DNA of 64,000 bases from Clostridiales bacterium COT073_COT-073 (GTDB lineage Bacteria > Bacillota > Clostridia > Lachnospirales > Vallitaleaceae): positions 1 through 64,000 of the forward strand of contig RQYD01000017.1 in assembly GCA_003858485.1 (NCBI GenBank), written 5' to 3'. Made by a program: the position numbers and the translations under genes. Every line of letters begins with the position of its first letter. Position 1 is the first letter of the stretch. Below, one piece after another: positions 45,667 through 55,308 of this stretch. The notes under the pieces were generated by a model, which saw only the letters and a list, made by a program, of their open reading frames with translations, did no database searches and had not been told where the DNA came from.

Positions 45667-47886
45667 ATGGAGACAAAAAACGGTATAATTGAAGAAATCA
45701 TCTTTCGCAATGAGGACAACGGCTATACCGTTTTTGAAGTGATGACGGAGGATGGACTGGAAACCTTTGTCGGCTCCGGATTGCGGGTAGCTGTTGGCGA
45801 AGAAATTACCGCCCGGGGTGAATATACCGAACATTTAGTTTATGGCAGACAGTTTCAGGTTAAGGAATGTATGACGGAGATTCCTCAGGAAGTGAAAGCA
45901 ATGGAACGGTATTTGGGCTCTGGTGCCATTAAGGGGATCGGTCCGACTTTGGCTCAAAAAATTGTGGCCCTGTTTGGTGAGGACAGTTTTCGGATTATGG
46001 AGGAAGAACCCGAAAAATTAGCTTTGGTCAATGGTATCAGTCATAAAAAGGCGATGGCCATTGCCGAGGTCTTTTTTGAACAGCGAAATATGCGTCGGGT
46101 ATTTTTGTTTTTGCAGGAATACGAATTATCAATGACATATGCTTTGCGAATTTATGAAAAATATCATGAGCAAACCTTTTTTGTAGTTAAAGAACAACCC
46201 TATCGTCTGGCTGCTGAAATTAACGGAATCGGATTTCAAATTGCTGATCAGATTGCGGAAAAATCAGGGGTAAACCGTAGCTCACCGGAACGGATTCAGT
46301 GTGGGATCCGCTATGTTTTGGAAGAAGCAGCCAGTGAAGGGCATGTATACTTACCGAAACCGGTTTTATTTGAGCGGAGTTGTCGTTTGCTGCAAATTGA
46401 GTTTGATTATTTGGAATCCCATTTATTGGAAATGCAAATGCAGCAGATTTTAATAGTCAAGCGTTATCAGGAGCAGGAAATCATTTATTTGGAGAATTAC
46501 TACCGGATGGAGCGATATATTGCTTCTAAATTAATGGTTTTAAAGAATTTTCCAACCGCCAGTCATTTGACTGAACGCTTTTTGCAGTCTTTGCAAAAAG
46601 AAGGAATGCTCGATGAAACACAGATGGAGGCAGTTCGGCTGTCACTTAATCAAAATGTACTGGTTATTACCGGTGGACCGGGAACGGGTAAAACTACCAT
46701 TATTAATCAAATTATTCAGATCTATGCGGAGGCCGGCTATATGGTTGAATTGGCTGCACCGACCGGTCGGGCAGCCAAACGAATGTCGGAAGCTACCGGC
46801 CGAAATGCCAAAACCATTCATCGGTTACTGGAAAATTATTATTTAACGGAGCGCAATCAGCAGAAATTTCAGCGCGATGAAGATTATCCTTTGGAATGTG
46901 ATTTGCTGATCGTCGATGAGGCTTCGATGCTGGATATTTTTTTGATGTATCATATGCTAAAAGCAATGCCGGAGGGCGCCCGACTGATTTTGGTCGGTGA
47001 TCGGGATCAGTTGCCGTCGATTGGAGCCGGTAATATTTTAAAGGATATTTTAAACAGTCAAATTTCCAGTATTCGCTTAAATAAAATTTATCGACAGCGC
47101 GATGATTCGGCCATTGTCCTCAATGCCTTTCATATTCGCCAGGGCGAAAACATGGAGTATAAAGGAAAATCAGATTTTTTCTTTATTAAAAGACAGAACG
47201 GCAGCCGGATTTTGGAAGAAATCATTGGCTTGATCAAAACCCGATTGCCGAAGTTTACCGGCTTAAATCCAGTTGAAGAAATGCAGGTGTTAACCCCAAT
47301 GCGCAAAGGACAACTAGGGGCAAATCAATTGAATATTGAATTGCAGGTAGTATTAAATCCTCCGGCCAAACAAAAATATGAAAAAAAATTTCGGGACATG
47401 GTTTTTCGTGAGGGTGACAAGGTCATGCAAACAAAGAATGATTACCAAATGGAGTGGAAGATCTATTCACCTGCCGGAGAAGTGCTGGAGGAAGGAAGCG
47501 GCATTTTTAATGGAGATATCGGTGTGATTGAAGATATTAATGATTTTGAAGAAGTCATCAGTGTCCGCTTTGATGAAGAAAAGCTGGTTAAGTATCCGTA
47601 TGCAGCGCTGGAAGGGCTGGATCTGGCTTATGCCATGACTGTTCATAAATCGCAGGGGAGTGAGTATCCGCTGGTCCTGCTGCCGCTTTATGATGCAGGT
47701 AGTCGGCTGCTGACACGAAATTTGCTGTATACAGCAATTACCCGGGCCAAGAAATATGTGATTTTGATTGGAGATGAGCGAATTGCTGAACGGATGATTG
47801 CCAATAATCGGGAGGTCAGCCGTTATTCCGGATTGACTGAAACTTTAGCGGAAATGGCCAAAGTTTACGGAGGAGCAGATGGATGA
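45667..47886 (+). CDS. recD2: RecD2-type ATP-dependent DNA helicase
   Basis: 739 residues. SF1B 5'-3' helicase of the RecBC-independent type. N-terminal OB-like and helix-hairpin-helix regions (GSGAIKGIGPTLAQKIV) precede two RecA-like motor domains. Walker A TGGPGTGKTT (K342), LLIVDEASMLD (motif II), VGDRDQLPSIGAG (motif III), and a C-terminal SH3-like/UvrD-C end (AMTVHKSQGSEYPLVLLPL, TAITRAKK). It acts in replication-fork and mismatch repair contexts in Bacillus (family knowledge). Its stop overlaps comF by 8 nt. Confidence 0.95.
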   Translation: METKNGIIEEIIFRNEDNGYTVFEVMTEDGLETFVGSGLRVAVGEEITARGEYTEHLVYGRQFQVKECMTEIPQEVKAMERYLGSGAIKGIGPTLAQKIVALFGEDSFRIMEEEPEKLALVNGISHKKAMAIAEVFFEQRNMRRVFLFLQEYELSMTYALRIYEKYHEQTFFVVKEQPYRLAAEINGIGFQIADQIAEKSGVNRSSPERIQCGIRYVLEEAASEGHVYLPKPVLFERSCRLLQIEFDYLESHLLEMQMQQILIVKRYQEQEIIYLENYYRMERYIASKLMVLKNFPTASHLTERFLQSLQKEGMLDETQMEAVRLSLNQNVLVITGGPGTGKTTIINQIIQIYAEAGYMVELAAPTGRAAKRMSEATGRNAKTIHRLLENYYLTERNQQKFQRDEDYPLECDLLIVDEASMLDIFLMYHMLKAMPEGARLILVGDRDQLPSIGAGNILKDILNSQISSIRLNKIYRQRDDSAIVLNAFHIRQGENMEYKGKSDFFFIKRQNGSRILEEIIGLIKTRLPKFTGLNPVEEMQVLTPMRKGQLGANQLNIELQVVLNPPAKQKYEKKFRDMVFREGDKVMQTKNDYQMEWKIYSPAGEVLEEGSGIFNGDIGVIEDINDFEEVISVRFDEEKLVKYPYAALEGLDLAYAMTVHKSQGSEYPLVLLPLYDAGSRLLTRNLLYTAITRAKKYVILIGDERIAERMIANNREVSRYSGLTETLAEMAKVYGGADG

Positions 47887-48628
47887 CAGGAAAAAAGCTG
47901 ATAGGCTAAGCCACCGGCTATGGTATTGGATCACAGAATTAGTTGATTTAATTTATCCGGATAAATGTGGACTTTGTGGCCGGCTGCTGGCGGAAGAGGA
48001 AATAGGGATCTGCCAAAGCTGTTATGAGGGCGGAACCTTAATTTTAAGTGATTATTGCCGGAAATGTGGTCAAAGCATTGAGGAAAACCAAAGATATTGC
48101 TATGATTGCCATCATTTTTCTCATGAATTTGAGCAGGGATACAGCTTATTTGACTATGCGGAAATAAAAGAAGTGATTTGGGCGATCAAATACCGGCATG
48201 CTCGCTGGCGGGTGGTGGCCTTGGCTGAACTAATGAGCTGGCTGTATGCGGAAGTTATTAAAGAATGGAAAATCGAGGCTATTACCTTTGTTCCGCAGTC
48301 GCGTCTTGATATTGGTGAAAAAGGCTATAATCCACCGGCCCGAATTGCTGAAATATTAGCAAACAATTGGCAGCTGCCGCTTTTAAAAAATCAATTGAGG
48401 GCAAGACATAAGAAAAAAATGCAGAAAACCCTGAATTTGGAGGAGCGTCGGAAAAATTTGAAAAATATTTATTATAGCAGGGGAAAGATTCCGTTTCAGC
48501 GTATTTTATTAGTGGATGATGTCTATACAACAGGGGCAACAATAGATGCCTGCAGCTTGATTTTAAAGGAAAATGGCGCTGAGCACGTTTATTTTTTAAC
48601 GATTGCCAGCGGTGGTTTTAAAAAATAG
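47879..48628 (+). CDS. comF: ComF-family phosphoribosyltransferase-like protein
   Basis: 249 residues. An N-terminal zinc-ribbon region with paired CxxC motifs (CGLCGRLL ... CQSC ... CRKCGQ ... CYDC) is followed by a PRTase-like domain with the PRPP loop LLVDDVYTTGATIDA (about 210-224). In competent Firmicutes ComF assists uptake and integration of single-stranded DNA. GGAGGAGC precedes the ATG. It is coupled to recD2 and followed after 14 bp by yvyF, the same order as the comF-yvyF-flgM arrangement of Bacillus. Confidence 0.93.
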   Translation: MDDRKKADRLSHRLWYWITELVDLIYPDKCGLCGRLLAEEEIGICQSCYEGGTLILSDYCRKCGQSIEENQRYCYDCHHFSHEFEQGYSLFDYAEIKEVIWAIKYRHARWRVVALAELMSWLYAEVIKEWKIEAITFVPQSRLDIGEKGYNPPARIAEILANNWQLPLLKNQLRARHKKKMQKTLNLEERRKNLKNIYYSRGKIPFQRILLVDDVYTTGATIDACSLILKENGAEHVYFLTIASGGFKK

Positions 48629-48642
48629 GAGGAAAAGTCATA

Positions 48643-49062
48643 ATGGATGTTAGAAATTGTGTGCGTTGTGGAAGGATTTTTAATTATGTAACCGGACAAC
48701 CGATTTGTACAGACTGTAAAAAAGAAATCGAGCAAAAGTTTGCACAAGTTAAGCAATACTTACGGGAAAACCGTGGAGCCAGCATTCAGGAAGTGTCGGA
48801 AGCCAATCAGGTAGATATTCGGCAGATCCGCCAGTGGATTCGTGAAGAAAGAATTACTTTTGCTGAGGATTCAATGGTGGGAATTGAATGTGAACGTTGT
48901 GGAGTAACCATTCGGACCGGTCGTTTTTGTAGTAAATGTAAAAATGAATTGGCTGGAAATATTGAAGAATTTACTCATAGCAAAAGTGCCGAACCCGATA
49001 AATTTAAAACCGTTTTGCCAGGTAGTGATGACAGCGATAACCGTTTGCGTTTTCGTCGCTAA
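48643..49062 (+). CDS. yvyF: YvyF-type flagellar region protein (TIGR03826 family)
   Basis: 139 residues. An N-terminal zinc ribbon (CVRCGRIF ... CTDCKKE), a middle helix-turn-helix-like segment (SIQEVSEANQVDIRQIRQWI) and a second CxxC pair (CERCG ... CSKC). The family is found immediately upstream of flgM in motile Firmicutes; its function is not well defined. AGGAGG precedes the ATG. It is followed by a terminator and a separate flgM promoter region. Confidence 0.9.
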   Translation: MDVRNCVRCGRIFNYVTGQPICTDCKKEIEQKFAQVKQYLRENRGASIQEVSEANQVDIRQIRQWIREERITFAEDSMVGIECERCGVTIRTGRFCSKCKNELAGNIEEFTHSKSAEPDKFKTVLPGSDDSDNRLRFRR

Positions 49063-49100
49063 TGATTTTGATAAAAAACTGACAATAAGTCAATATATGT

Positions 49101-49138
49101 AAAAGCTTTGTTGATCGCAATTCGACAGAGCTTTTTTA
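49101..49138 (+). terminator. Terminator after yvyF
   Basis: AAGCTTTGT/ACAGAGCTT stem with a wobble pair, then TTTTTT. Confidence 0.7.
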
Positions 49139-49352
49139 TGTTGGAAAAATTTGAAAAAGGCGAATAAAATTCAAATGTTTGCATAAAATTACGTAAAGAG
49201 AAAATAAAAACAATGGCTAAAAAATATTTTTAGCCTGATAATAAAGAGAGAAAACGTTATTTTTCTGAATGAAAATATTTATCAGACAGGGAAATGAATT
49301 GTTTTTATCAAAAAGAGGTTAAGGTTTCCAAACAGCAAGACGATAATTAATG

Positions 49353-49381
49353 TAACAACAAAAGTGTTGCCAGAATATAAT
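49353..49381 (+). promoter_or_regulatory. Candidate promoter of the flgM-flgL operon
   Basis: TATAAT at 49376-49381 with a poor -35 (TAACAA, 17-bp spacer). AAGGTGGTG and the flgM ATG follow within 18 bp. No convincing sigma-D box was found in 49063-49398, so the controlling sigma factor is unclear. Confidence 0.35.
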
Positions 49382-49398
49382 ACAAAGGTGGTGTAAAA

Positions 49399-49662
49399 AT
49401 GAGAATCGTAAGAACAGAGAAACTTCAAAGTGTGTACGGAAATCAGCCGGTTAAGCGGGCAGAAGCGAAAGCAGGAGTATCTTACGGACAAGATAGTGTT
49501 GTTTTTTCAACCTTTGCCAGGGAAATGCAATTTGCCAATAAGGCTGTAAAAGAAGCGCCGGAAGTCAGGGTAGAAAAAGTAAACATGCTTAAGGCACAAA
49601 TCGAAGCAGGAAAATATAATATCAGTGCCAACCAAATTGCTGAAAAAATTTTAGGATTTTAG
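49399..49662 (+). CDS. flgM: Anti-sigma-28 factor FlgM
   Basis: 87 residues, usual size. The conserved C-terminal sigma-binding helices read VRVEKVNMLKAQIEAGKYNI and SANQIAEKIL. FlgM holds sigma-D (FliA) inactive until the hook is complete, then is exported or otherwise relieved. It heads the hook-associated-protein operon, with flgN following 18 bp later. Confidence 0.93.
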   Translation: MRIVRTEKLQSVYGNQPVKRAEAKAGVSYGQDSVVFSTFAREMQFANKAVKEAPEVRVEKVNMLKAQIEAGKYNISANQIAEKILGF

Positions 49663-49680
49663 GATTCCGGGTGAAGTAGC

Positions 49681-50196
49681 ATGGCGAGTTTAATGGACGA
49701 GTTGATCGCGGTGATGGAGAACGAAGCGGTTTGTTATGAAGACTACTTGGAATTAGCGAATAATAAAAAGGAAGTTATTATTAAGGGAGATGTGCCCGGC
49801 TTACAACAAATTACCCAGCAAGAGGAAATTGTGGCCGGGCAGCTTTTTCGTTTGGAGAAAAAGAGAAAAGGCATTATTGAAGATATTTGTACTGTTACTA
49901 ATCGTAGCCCGGAAAGTTTTACAGTTTCAGGCTTGATCCGGGATATGGCTGCCCGTCCGGAAGAAAGTGAACGTTTGCGTCAAGTAGCGGACCGCTTGAT
50001 TGATGTATTGGAAAAATGCAATCAAATGAATCAAACCAACAAAATGCTGATTGAGCAATCCCTTGAATTTTTGGAATTTACCATGAACGCATTATCGGGA
50101 TTAACCGGAGCCAGCAGCAGCCAAACTTATGCCAGACAGGGAGGAGCGAAAGACCCGCATCCCGGTGGCGGCACCCAATTCGACGCTAAGCAGTAA
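49681..50196 (+). CDS. flgN: Flagellar export chaperone FlgN
   Basis: 171 residues, mostly long helices (LMDELIAVMENEAVCYEDYLEL) as in FlgN, the cytoplasmic chaperone that delivers FlgK and FlgL to the export gate. It has a Gly/Pro-rich disordered tail. GGGTGAAGTAGC precedes the ATG, a weak ribosome site. A dispersed repeat begins 10 bp after its stop. Confidence 0.9.
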   Translation: MASLMDELIAVMENEAVCYEDYLELANNKKEVIIKGDVPGLQQITQQEEIVAGQLFRLEKKRKGIIEDICTVTNRSPESFTVSGLIRDMAARPEESERLRQVADRLIDVLEKCNQMNQTNKMLIEQSLEFLEFTMNALSGLTGASSSQTYARQGGAKDPHPGGGTQFDAKQ

Positions 50197-50205
50197 CAGT
50201 AAGCT

Positions 50206-50268
50206 TGTGGCAGATTACGCAAACAGTAATCGGCCACGTCTGGCCTTTTTAGCATGGAAGAATGGCCG
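50206..50268 (+). repeat. GTGGCAGATTAC dispersed repeat, copy 1
   Basis: GTGGCAGATTAC...GTAATCGGCCAC folds into a stem with a small internal loop, followed by GTCTGGCCTTTTTAGCATGG and AAGAATGGCC. A near-identical copy is at 56722-56785. It lies inside the flagellar operon between flgN and flgK and may attenuate transcription. Confidence 0.8.
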
Positions 50269-50338
50269 TGACGAAAGCGGGGCCATATTTCTGAATGAAG
50301 AGAAGAATGGTGATAAATAACAAAGAAGGAGAAACCAT

Positions 50339-52033
50339 ATGAGTTCATTGAGCAGTTTTTCGCGTGCCGTTTCCGGTATGAGAAGTCATCAACTGGCGTT
50401 AAATGTGACCACTCACAATTTAACCAATATTAAAACACCCGGTTATAGCCGGCAGTTGGTGTTGTATAATGATGCACGCTACGTCAAAGTGGGTCAAAAC
50501 GGGACGACCTTGATGCAAGTTGGTTTGGGGACGGATATTCAGATGATTCGTCAAGCCAGGGATTTATTTTTGGATCAGGCTTATCGGGCGGCCAATGGGA
50601 AAAAGCAATTCTATGCCGGCCAGGAGCAGGCCATGTCGGAGCTGCAGGCGATTTTAGGAGAGCCTTACCAGCAGCAATTTAATAAGTCCTTAAATGACTT
50701 GGCCAGCTCAATGCATGAATTGGTACAGCATCCGGATGGTTTGGAAACGAGGGGTGTATTTATTAAAAATGCCGGTCAGTTTTTAGAAAAAGCCAATTTG
50801 ATCGGTGAGCAGTTAAAAAATTATCAGTTAAATTTAAATGAACAGATTATTCAAAAGGTTAACCGGATCAATGAAATCGGGCATCAACTCAAAGAGATCA
50901 ACCAGTTGATCTCCCGGGAAGAAATAGGCAGAGAAACCGGTCTGTCAGCCAATGCCAATGATTACCGGGATCAGCGCAATAAATTGCTGGATGAATTGTC
51001 CGGTTTGGTGCAAACCCGTTATGTTGAAGAAAAAAATGGAGTGGTCAATGTTACCATTGAAGCAGTGCCATTTGTTCAGGATAATTTTGTATATGAGCTG
51101 GCCATGACTCCGGCCAGAGAAAAGAGTCCGCTGGTTGATCCATATTGGCCGCATCTCAGCAATAAAAATGTAGTGCCGCCGCAGATCTATAAACTGATCT
51201 CCTTTGACAATCCGATTGGACCGGAATACAACAATAATTCCGGGGAGTTAAAAGGTCTGATTTTAGCCAGAGGGGATCATGCGGCTAACTATACAGAATT
51301 GCAAGATAAGAATTATTATGAAAAGAATATTAAACCGTCAGCCGTCATGAATATTCAAGCTCAATTTGATAATTTGATTCATGATATTGTGACAATGATT
51401 AATAACTTGCTGGTGCCGAAAGTGCCGTCAGGTACTCCGGGAAAATTACAGCTGGATACTGCTAATGCACCTTGGGGATTAAAAAATGCAGAAGGAGTGG
51501 CTGTTCGCGGTGAAGAATTATTTGTTCGCAAATATTTGCCGCATCATTCCCAAACCGGTGGCCTTTATGATGCAGAGGACCCGAATAATGAATATAGCTT
51601 ATATTCGGCAGCTAATTTAAAGATCAATGAAGAAATATTAAATGATTACAATAAGCTGGCCTTATCTAAGGATATAAATGATATTGCCGATACCAAAGCA
51701 GTAGTTGAAAAAATGATTGAAGCCTGGGGAAAGAACCGATTGACATTAGAGCCGGGGGCTACTCATCAAGAAACTTATGTCGGTTATTATCGTTCGATGA
51801 TTGATGCTTTGGGAAATAAGGCTCAGGCCATTGAGAATAATTTAAAAGGCGGCGAGGCATTGCTGTATAAGATCAATTATGAGCGAAGTACGGTAATGTC
51901 TGTGTCACAGGATGAAGAATTCGGTAATTTGATTAAATACCAGCATGCTTATAATGCTTCTGCCCGGTTAGTCGGAGTGATTGATTCAATGATGGATCGT
52001 TTAATTAATCAAACCGGTTTGGTTGGCAGATAG
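50339..52033 (+). CDS. flgK: Flagellar hook-associated protein 1, FlgK (paralogue 1)
   Basis: 564 residues. The N-terminal helix and rod-protein motif (GMRSHQLALNVTTHNLTNIK) and the C-terminal helix (EFGNLIKYQHAYNASARLVG) are typical. They form the D0/D1 coiled coil joining hook and filament. AAGGAGAAACC precedes the ATG. A second FlgK-type gene follows after 32 bp, so this species assembles, or can choose between, two HAP1 proteins. Confidence 0.93.
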   Translation: MSSLSSFSRAVSGMRSHQLALNVTTHNLTNIKTPGYSRQLVLYNDARYVKVGQNGTTLMQVGLGTDIQMIRQARDLFLDQAYRAANGKKQFYAGQEQAMSELQAILGEPYQQQFNKSLNDLASSMHELVQHPDGLETRGVFIKNAGQFLEKANLIGEQLKNYQLNLNEQIIQKVNRINEIGHQLKEINQLISREEIGRETGLSANANDYRDQRNKLLDELSGLVQTRYVEEKNGVVNVTIEAVPFVQDNFVYELAMTPAREKSPLVDPYWPHLSNKNVVPPQIYKLISFDNPIGPEYNNNSGELKGLILARGDHAANYTELQDKNYYEKNIKPSAVMNIQAQFDNLIHDIVTMINNLLVPKVPSGTPGKLQLDTANAPWGLKNAEGVAVRGEELFVRKYLPHHSQTGGLYDAEDPNNEYSLYSAANLKINEEILNDYNKLALSKDINDIADTKAVVEKMIEAWGKNRLTLEPGATHQETYVGYYRSMIDALGNKAQAIENNLKGGEALLYKINYERSTVMSVSQDEEFGNLIKYQHAYNASARLVGVIDSMMDRLINQTGLVGR

Positions 52034-52065
52034 TAAGTAGGCGAATCAGCCTAAGGAGGAATAAA

Positions 52066-53994
52066 ATGAGATCATCCTTTTTTGGAATTAATGTAGCCCA
52101 GCAGGGGCTGTTTGCAGCCAGAGGTAATCTGGATGTAATTAATCATAATTTAAGTAATTCAAGTGTTGCCGGTTATAGTCGGCAATATGCCATTCAAAAG
52201 GCATCCAGACCAATGCGCAATCTGCATCGGGGGATGGTGGGTACTGGTGCCGAGCTGGTGACTGTCGACCAGCATCGGAGTCATTATCTGGATGTGAAAT
52301 TTCGCAGTTTTAATCGTGATCTGGGAGAATATAAAACTAAAAATGAATTTTTGGATCAGATGGAGCTTCTGTTTAAAGAACCATATTCAGAAGGATTATC
52401 TACTAATCTGGATCAATTATATGCCGGTTTGAAAGCACTGACTACTTCGCCGACCGAGGATGCGGCCCGGACTAAAGTGGTGCAATTGTTACGTGGTTTG
52501 ACGGATGCAGTCAATGATGTTTCCAAACGTCTGCGGATGCTGCAGAATGATTTAAATTTTGAAATCAAAGGCATGGCTAATCGGATTAATGGCTATGCTG
52601 AGCAAATTGCGGCCTTGAATCGTCAAATTGAAGATTCGGAATTACATGGACATAAGGCCAATGACTTGCGTGACCAAAGAAATCGTTTGCTCGATGAATT
52701 AAGTCAGATTGTACCGGTAACATCCCGCGAAGAAGTGGATGCACTGGGTCAAAAAACTTTTCATGTCAGTATTAATGGTGCTCAATTAGTGCATGGATCA
52801 GTGGCTTCTTATTTGGAAATTCGCACCCGGACTAATTTGAGCAATCCGGAGGATAATGCCGGATTATATGATATTTATTGGAAAACCGGTCAGAAATTGA
52901 ATGTTACGGCCAGTAGCTTTACCGGTGCTCTGAAAGGTTTATTTGTATTAAGAGATGGGGCCAATAGTTTTAATTTCCGCGGTCAGGTGGAAAGTATACC
53001 CGGGGCGATGAGCCTGAAAATTAAAAATGTCAATCGCTTTGATCTGCCGAAAAGTGGCAGCTTTACTGTCCAGGGAGAAGTGGTTGAATATGAAAGTTAT
53101 GTGGTCAATCAGGCAACTAAGGAAATTGAATTTAAACTAAAAAATCCGGCGGCAGCTGGTTTAAATGGAAAATACGCGATTATGGGTGATGATATTAATT
53201 TTCGCGGAATTCCCTATTATTTGGGGCGATTAAATGAATTTTCCAGAATTTATGCCTCAAAGATGAATGCCATTCACCAAAAGGGAAAAGCTGAAACGGG
53301 TTTGCCCTTATTTGTGGGAGCTGGTAATTTAAGCGGAAAAATTGTGGATCCGGCGGCCGGCGGTGGCCATACGATCACCATTGCGGTTGATCAGGATGCA
53401 GTTATTTTAAGCAAAGGAAAGTTAACAATTCATGGTCAGGAAATAGAATATACATCGGTGACCGATGCTGTGGAAGTAACTCTGCCGGATGGCTCCAAAC
53501 AAATGCGCAGGACTTTTACCTTGCAGACGCCATTGGCTCCGACTGACAGTCGTTTGACTGAAGGTGCAGTAGTCCGGGTTCAGGATTTAAGTGGTGATAA
53601 TATTACTGTTAATCCGGAAATAGCCAATAATTTGCAAAAACTGGAAACTTATTATAGTGCACAGGCACTGGGAAATGTCAGTGATACTGCTTTGCTTCAG
53701 GATTTGATTTCTTTAAGGCAAAACACCCACTTCTTTGATCGGGGAACACCGGATAACTTTGTTCAGGCCTATATGGGTGAACTGGGGATTGATAAAGCCC
53801 AGGCAGAATCTTTTAAAAAAGGTAGCCAGGATTTGATTCGGCTGGTGGAAAAGCAAAGAATGTCGGTTTCGGGCGTTAACCGGGATGAGGAAATTGCAGA
53901 AATGACAGCGTATTTACATGTATATCAATATTCGGCTAAGGCTATGTCAGTCTTTGATCAGATTTATGAAACTACGATTAATTTAGGAAGGTAG
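52066..53994 (+). CDS. flgK: Flagellar hook-associated protein FlgK (paralogue 2)
   Basis: 642 residues, divergent from its neighbour. The N-terminus NVAQQGLFAARGNLDVINHN and C-terminus SGVNRDEEIAEMTAYLHVYQ fit FlgK. The variable centre (about 290-520) is longer and contains repeated beta segments (IVDPAAGGGHTITIAVDQDA), suggesting extra surface-exposed domains. AAGGAGG precedes the ATG. It lies 7 bp before flgL in the same operon. Confidence 0.9.
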   Translation: MRSSFFGINVAQQGLFAARGNLDVINHNLSNSSVAGYSRQYAIQKASRPMRNLHRGMVGTGAELVTVDQHRSHYLDVKFRSFNRDLGEYKTKNEFLDQMELLFKEPYSEGLSTNLDQLYAGLKALTTSPTEDAARTKVVQLLRGLTDAVNDVSKRLRMLQNDLNFEIKGMANRINGYAEQIAALNRQIEDSELHGHKANDLRDQRNRLLDELSQIVPVTSREEVDALGQKTFHVSINGAQLVHGSVASYLEIRTRTNLSNPEDNAGLYDIYWKTGQKLNVTASSFTGALKGLFVLRDGANSFNFRGQVESIPGAMSLKIKNVNRFDLPKSGSFTVQGEVVEYESYVVNQATKEIEFKLKNPAAAGLNGKYAIMGDDINFRGIPYYLGRLNEFSRIYASKMNAIHQKGKAETGLPLFVGAGNLSGKIVDPAAGGGHTITIAVDQDAVILSKGKLTIHGQEIEYTSVTDAVEVTLPDGSKQMRRTFTLQTPLAPTDSRLTEGAVVRVQDLSGDNITVNPEIANNLQKLETYYSAQALGNVSDTALLQDLISLRQNTHFFDRGTPDNFVQAYMGELGIDKAQAESFKKGSQDLIRLVEKQRMSVSGVNRDEEIAEMTAYLHVYQYSAKAMSVFDQIYETTINLGR

Positions 53995-54001
53995 GAATCT
54001 T

Positions 54002-55288
54002 ATGAGAGTAACCAATGATATGATGCGTAAAAATTTGATTTATTCGATGAATGAGCGCATGGAGCATCTTGCTAAATTAAATAATCAAATTTATAGTACA
54101 AAGAAAATCAGCCGTCCATCAGATGATCCGATTGTGGCTACCCGAATTTTAAAATTCCGGACTACACTCAGTGAAATCATTCAGTATAAAGCCAATGGTG
54201 AGGCGGCCAGAAACTGGGTTTCAATGACCGAAGGGGCAATGGAAAAAACCAGGGCGGTTTATAAGGAGATGTATGATAAATCAATTCAGGCTTCTAATGA
54301 TGTACTGAATTTTGACAATCGCCGGGCAATCGCCAGTGAATTTAAGGAGTTAAAGGAGCAAATTGCCACTCAGGCCAATGCTTCTTATGCCGGTCGTTAT
54401 ATTTTTTCCGGCTTTAAAACTGACCGTTCCGTGATGTTTGAAGAAAGGCAAAATTTTACTGTGCCTTATCAAATTACCGAGACTATTTCGGCTAAAGATG
54501 TTCAAAAAATCGAAAAAGCCTTTAATCATACGACCAATGAAGTATACCGGATTCGTTTAGGCTATGGAAATATCGATAATCTCAATTTAACACCACCCCT
54601 GGCCCCAGCGCCAACAGTAACGACTTCAGAAGCTGCCGGAGCCTATGATGCTTCGACTGGTCCAAAGTTTTTAAAGGACACCGGCGAATTGATTTTACCT
54701 AAAGCCATGGCTGAAACTTTGGTTCAGACAACGGTTCAATATGAAAAGAAAGAATTTGCCAAAGGCGATATCCGGCCGGAAATTTATTTTAATGCCACCG
54801 CTCCGGATGGCACAGTTTTTGCTTTAAAAGAAGAAAATATTGAATATCAGATCAGTTATAATCAAAAATTTGTGGTTAATTTAAGAGCCAAGGATGTATT
54901 TCAGGTAAAAATGCGGCGGGATATTGATGAGATCATCAGAGAAACCGAACGCTTAGCTAAAAAAGAAGAAGAATTAACTGAAGATGATAAGATCTCTTTG
55001 AAACTTTTGGGGCAAAGATATCGTAACTTTGCGGCCGATATGCAAAAACATTCTGATCATTTGTCCAATGAAATTGCGCTGATCGGTGCTAAAGAAAGTC
55101 GTTTAATGCTGACAGTCAATCGTCTGGATGATGATGAACTTAACTTCAAGCAATTATTGTCGGATACGGAAGATACCAATATTCCGGCAGCTATGACCGA
55201 GCTGGCTAGTGCTGATGCTGCCTATTCCATGGCCCTGGCTGCCGGAGCTAAAATCATTCAGCCAACATTACTGGACTTTTTACGGTAG
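54002..55288 (+). CDS. flgL: Flagellar hook-associated protein 3, FlgL
   Basis: 428 residues. The flagellin-like N-terminal helix (RVTNDMMRKNLIYSMNERME) and C-terminal helix (SADAAYSMALAAGAKIIQPT) form the HAP3 junction to the filament. It is somewhat longer than the common FlgL of about 300 residues because of a central insert at about 155-310 with an internal Pro-rich stretch. GGAAGGTAGGAATCTT precedes the ATG. Confidence 0.93.
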   Translation: MRVTNDMMRKNLIYSMNERMEHLAKLNNQIYSTKKISRPSDDPIVATRILKFRTTLSEIIQYKANGEAARNWVSMTEGAMEKTRAVYKEMYDKSIQASNDVLNFDNRRAIASEFKELKEQIATQANASYAGRYIFSGFKTDRSVMFEERQNFTVPYQITETISAKDVQKIEKAFNHTTNEVYRIRLGYGNIDNLNLTPPLAPAPTVTTSEAAGAYDASTGPKFLKDTGELILPKAMAETLVQTTVQYEKKEFAKGDIRPEIYFNATAPDGTVFALKEENIEYQISYNQKFVVNLRAKDVFQVKMRRDIDEIIRETERLAKKEEELTEDDKISLKLLGQRYRNFAADMQKHSDHLSNEIALIGAKESRLMLTVNRLDDDELNFKQLLSDTEDTNIPAAMTELASADAAYSMALAAGAKIIQPTLLDFLR

Positions 55289-55308
55289 TTTTGAACTTAA
55301 AATAAAGG

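Noticed and set aside
49063-49398. Sigma-D promoter for flgM
   Set aside because: No TAAA-N15-GCCGATAA-like pair could be recognised. Only a sigma-A-type -10 box is visible.
50129-50320. 63-residue frame after flgN
   Set aside because: It overlaps the flgN end in another frame and then the dispersed repeat. No start signal.
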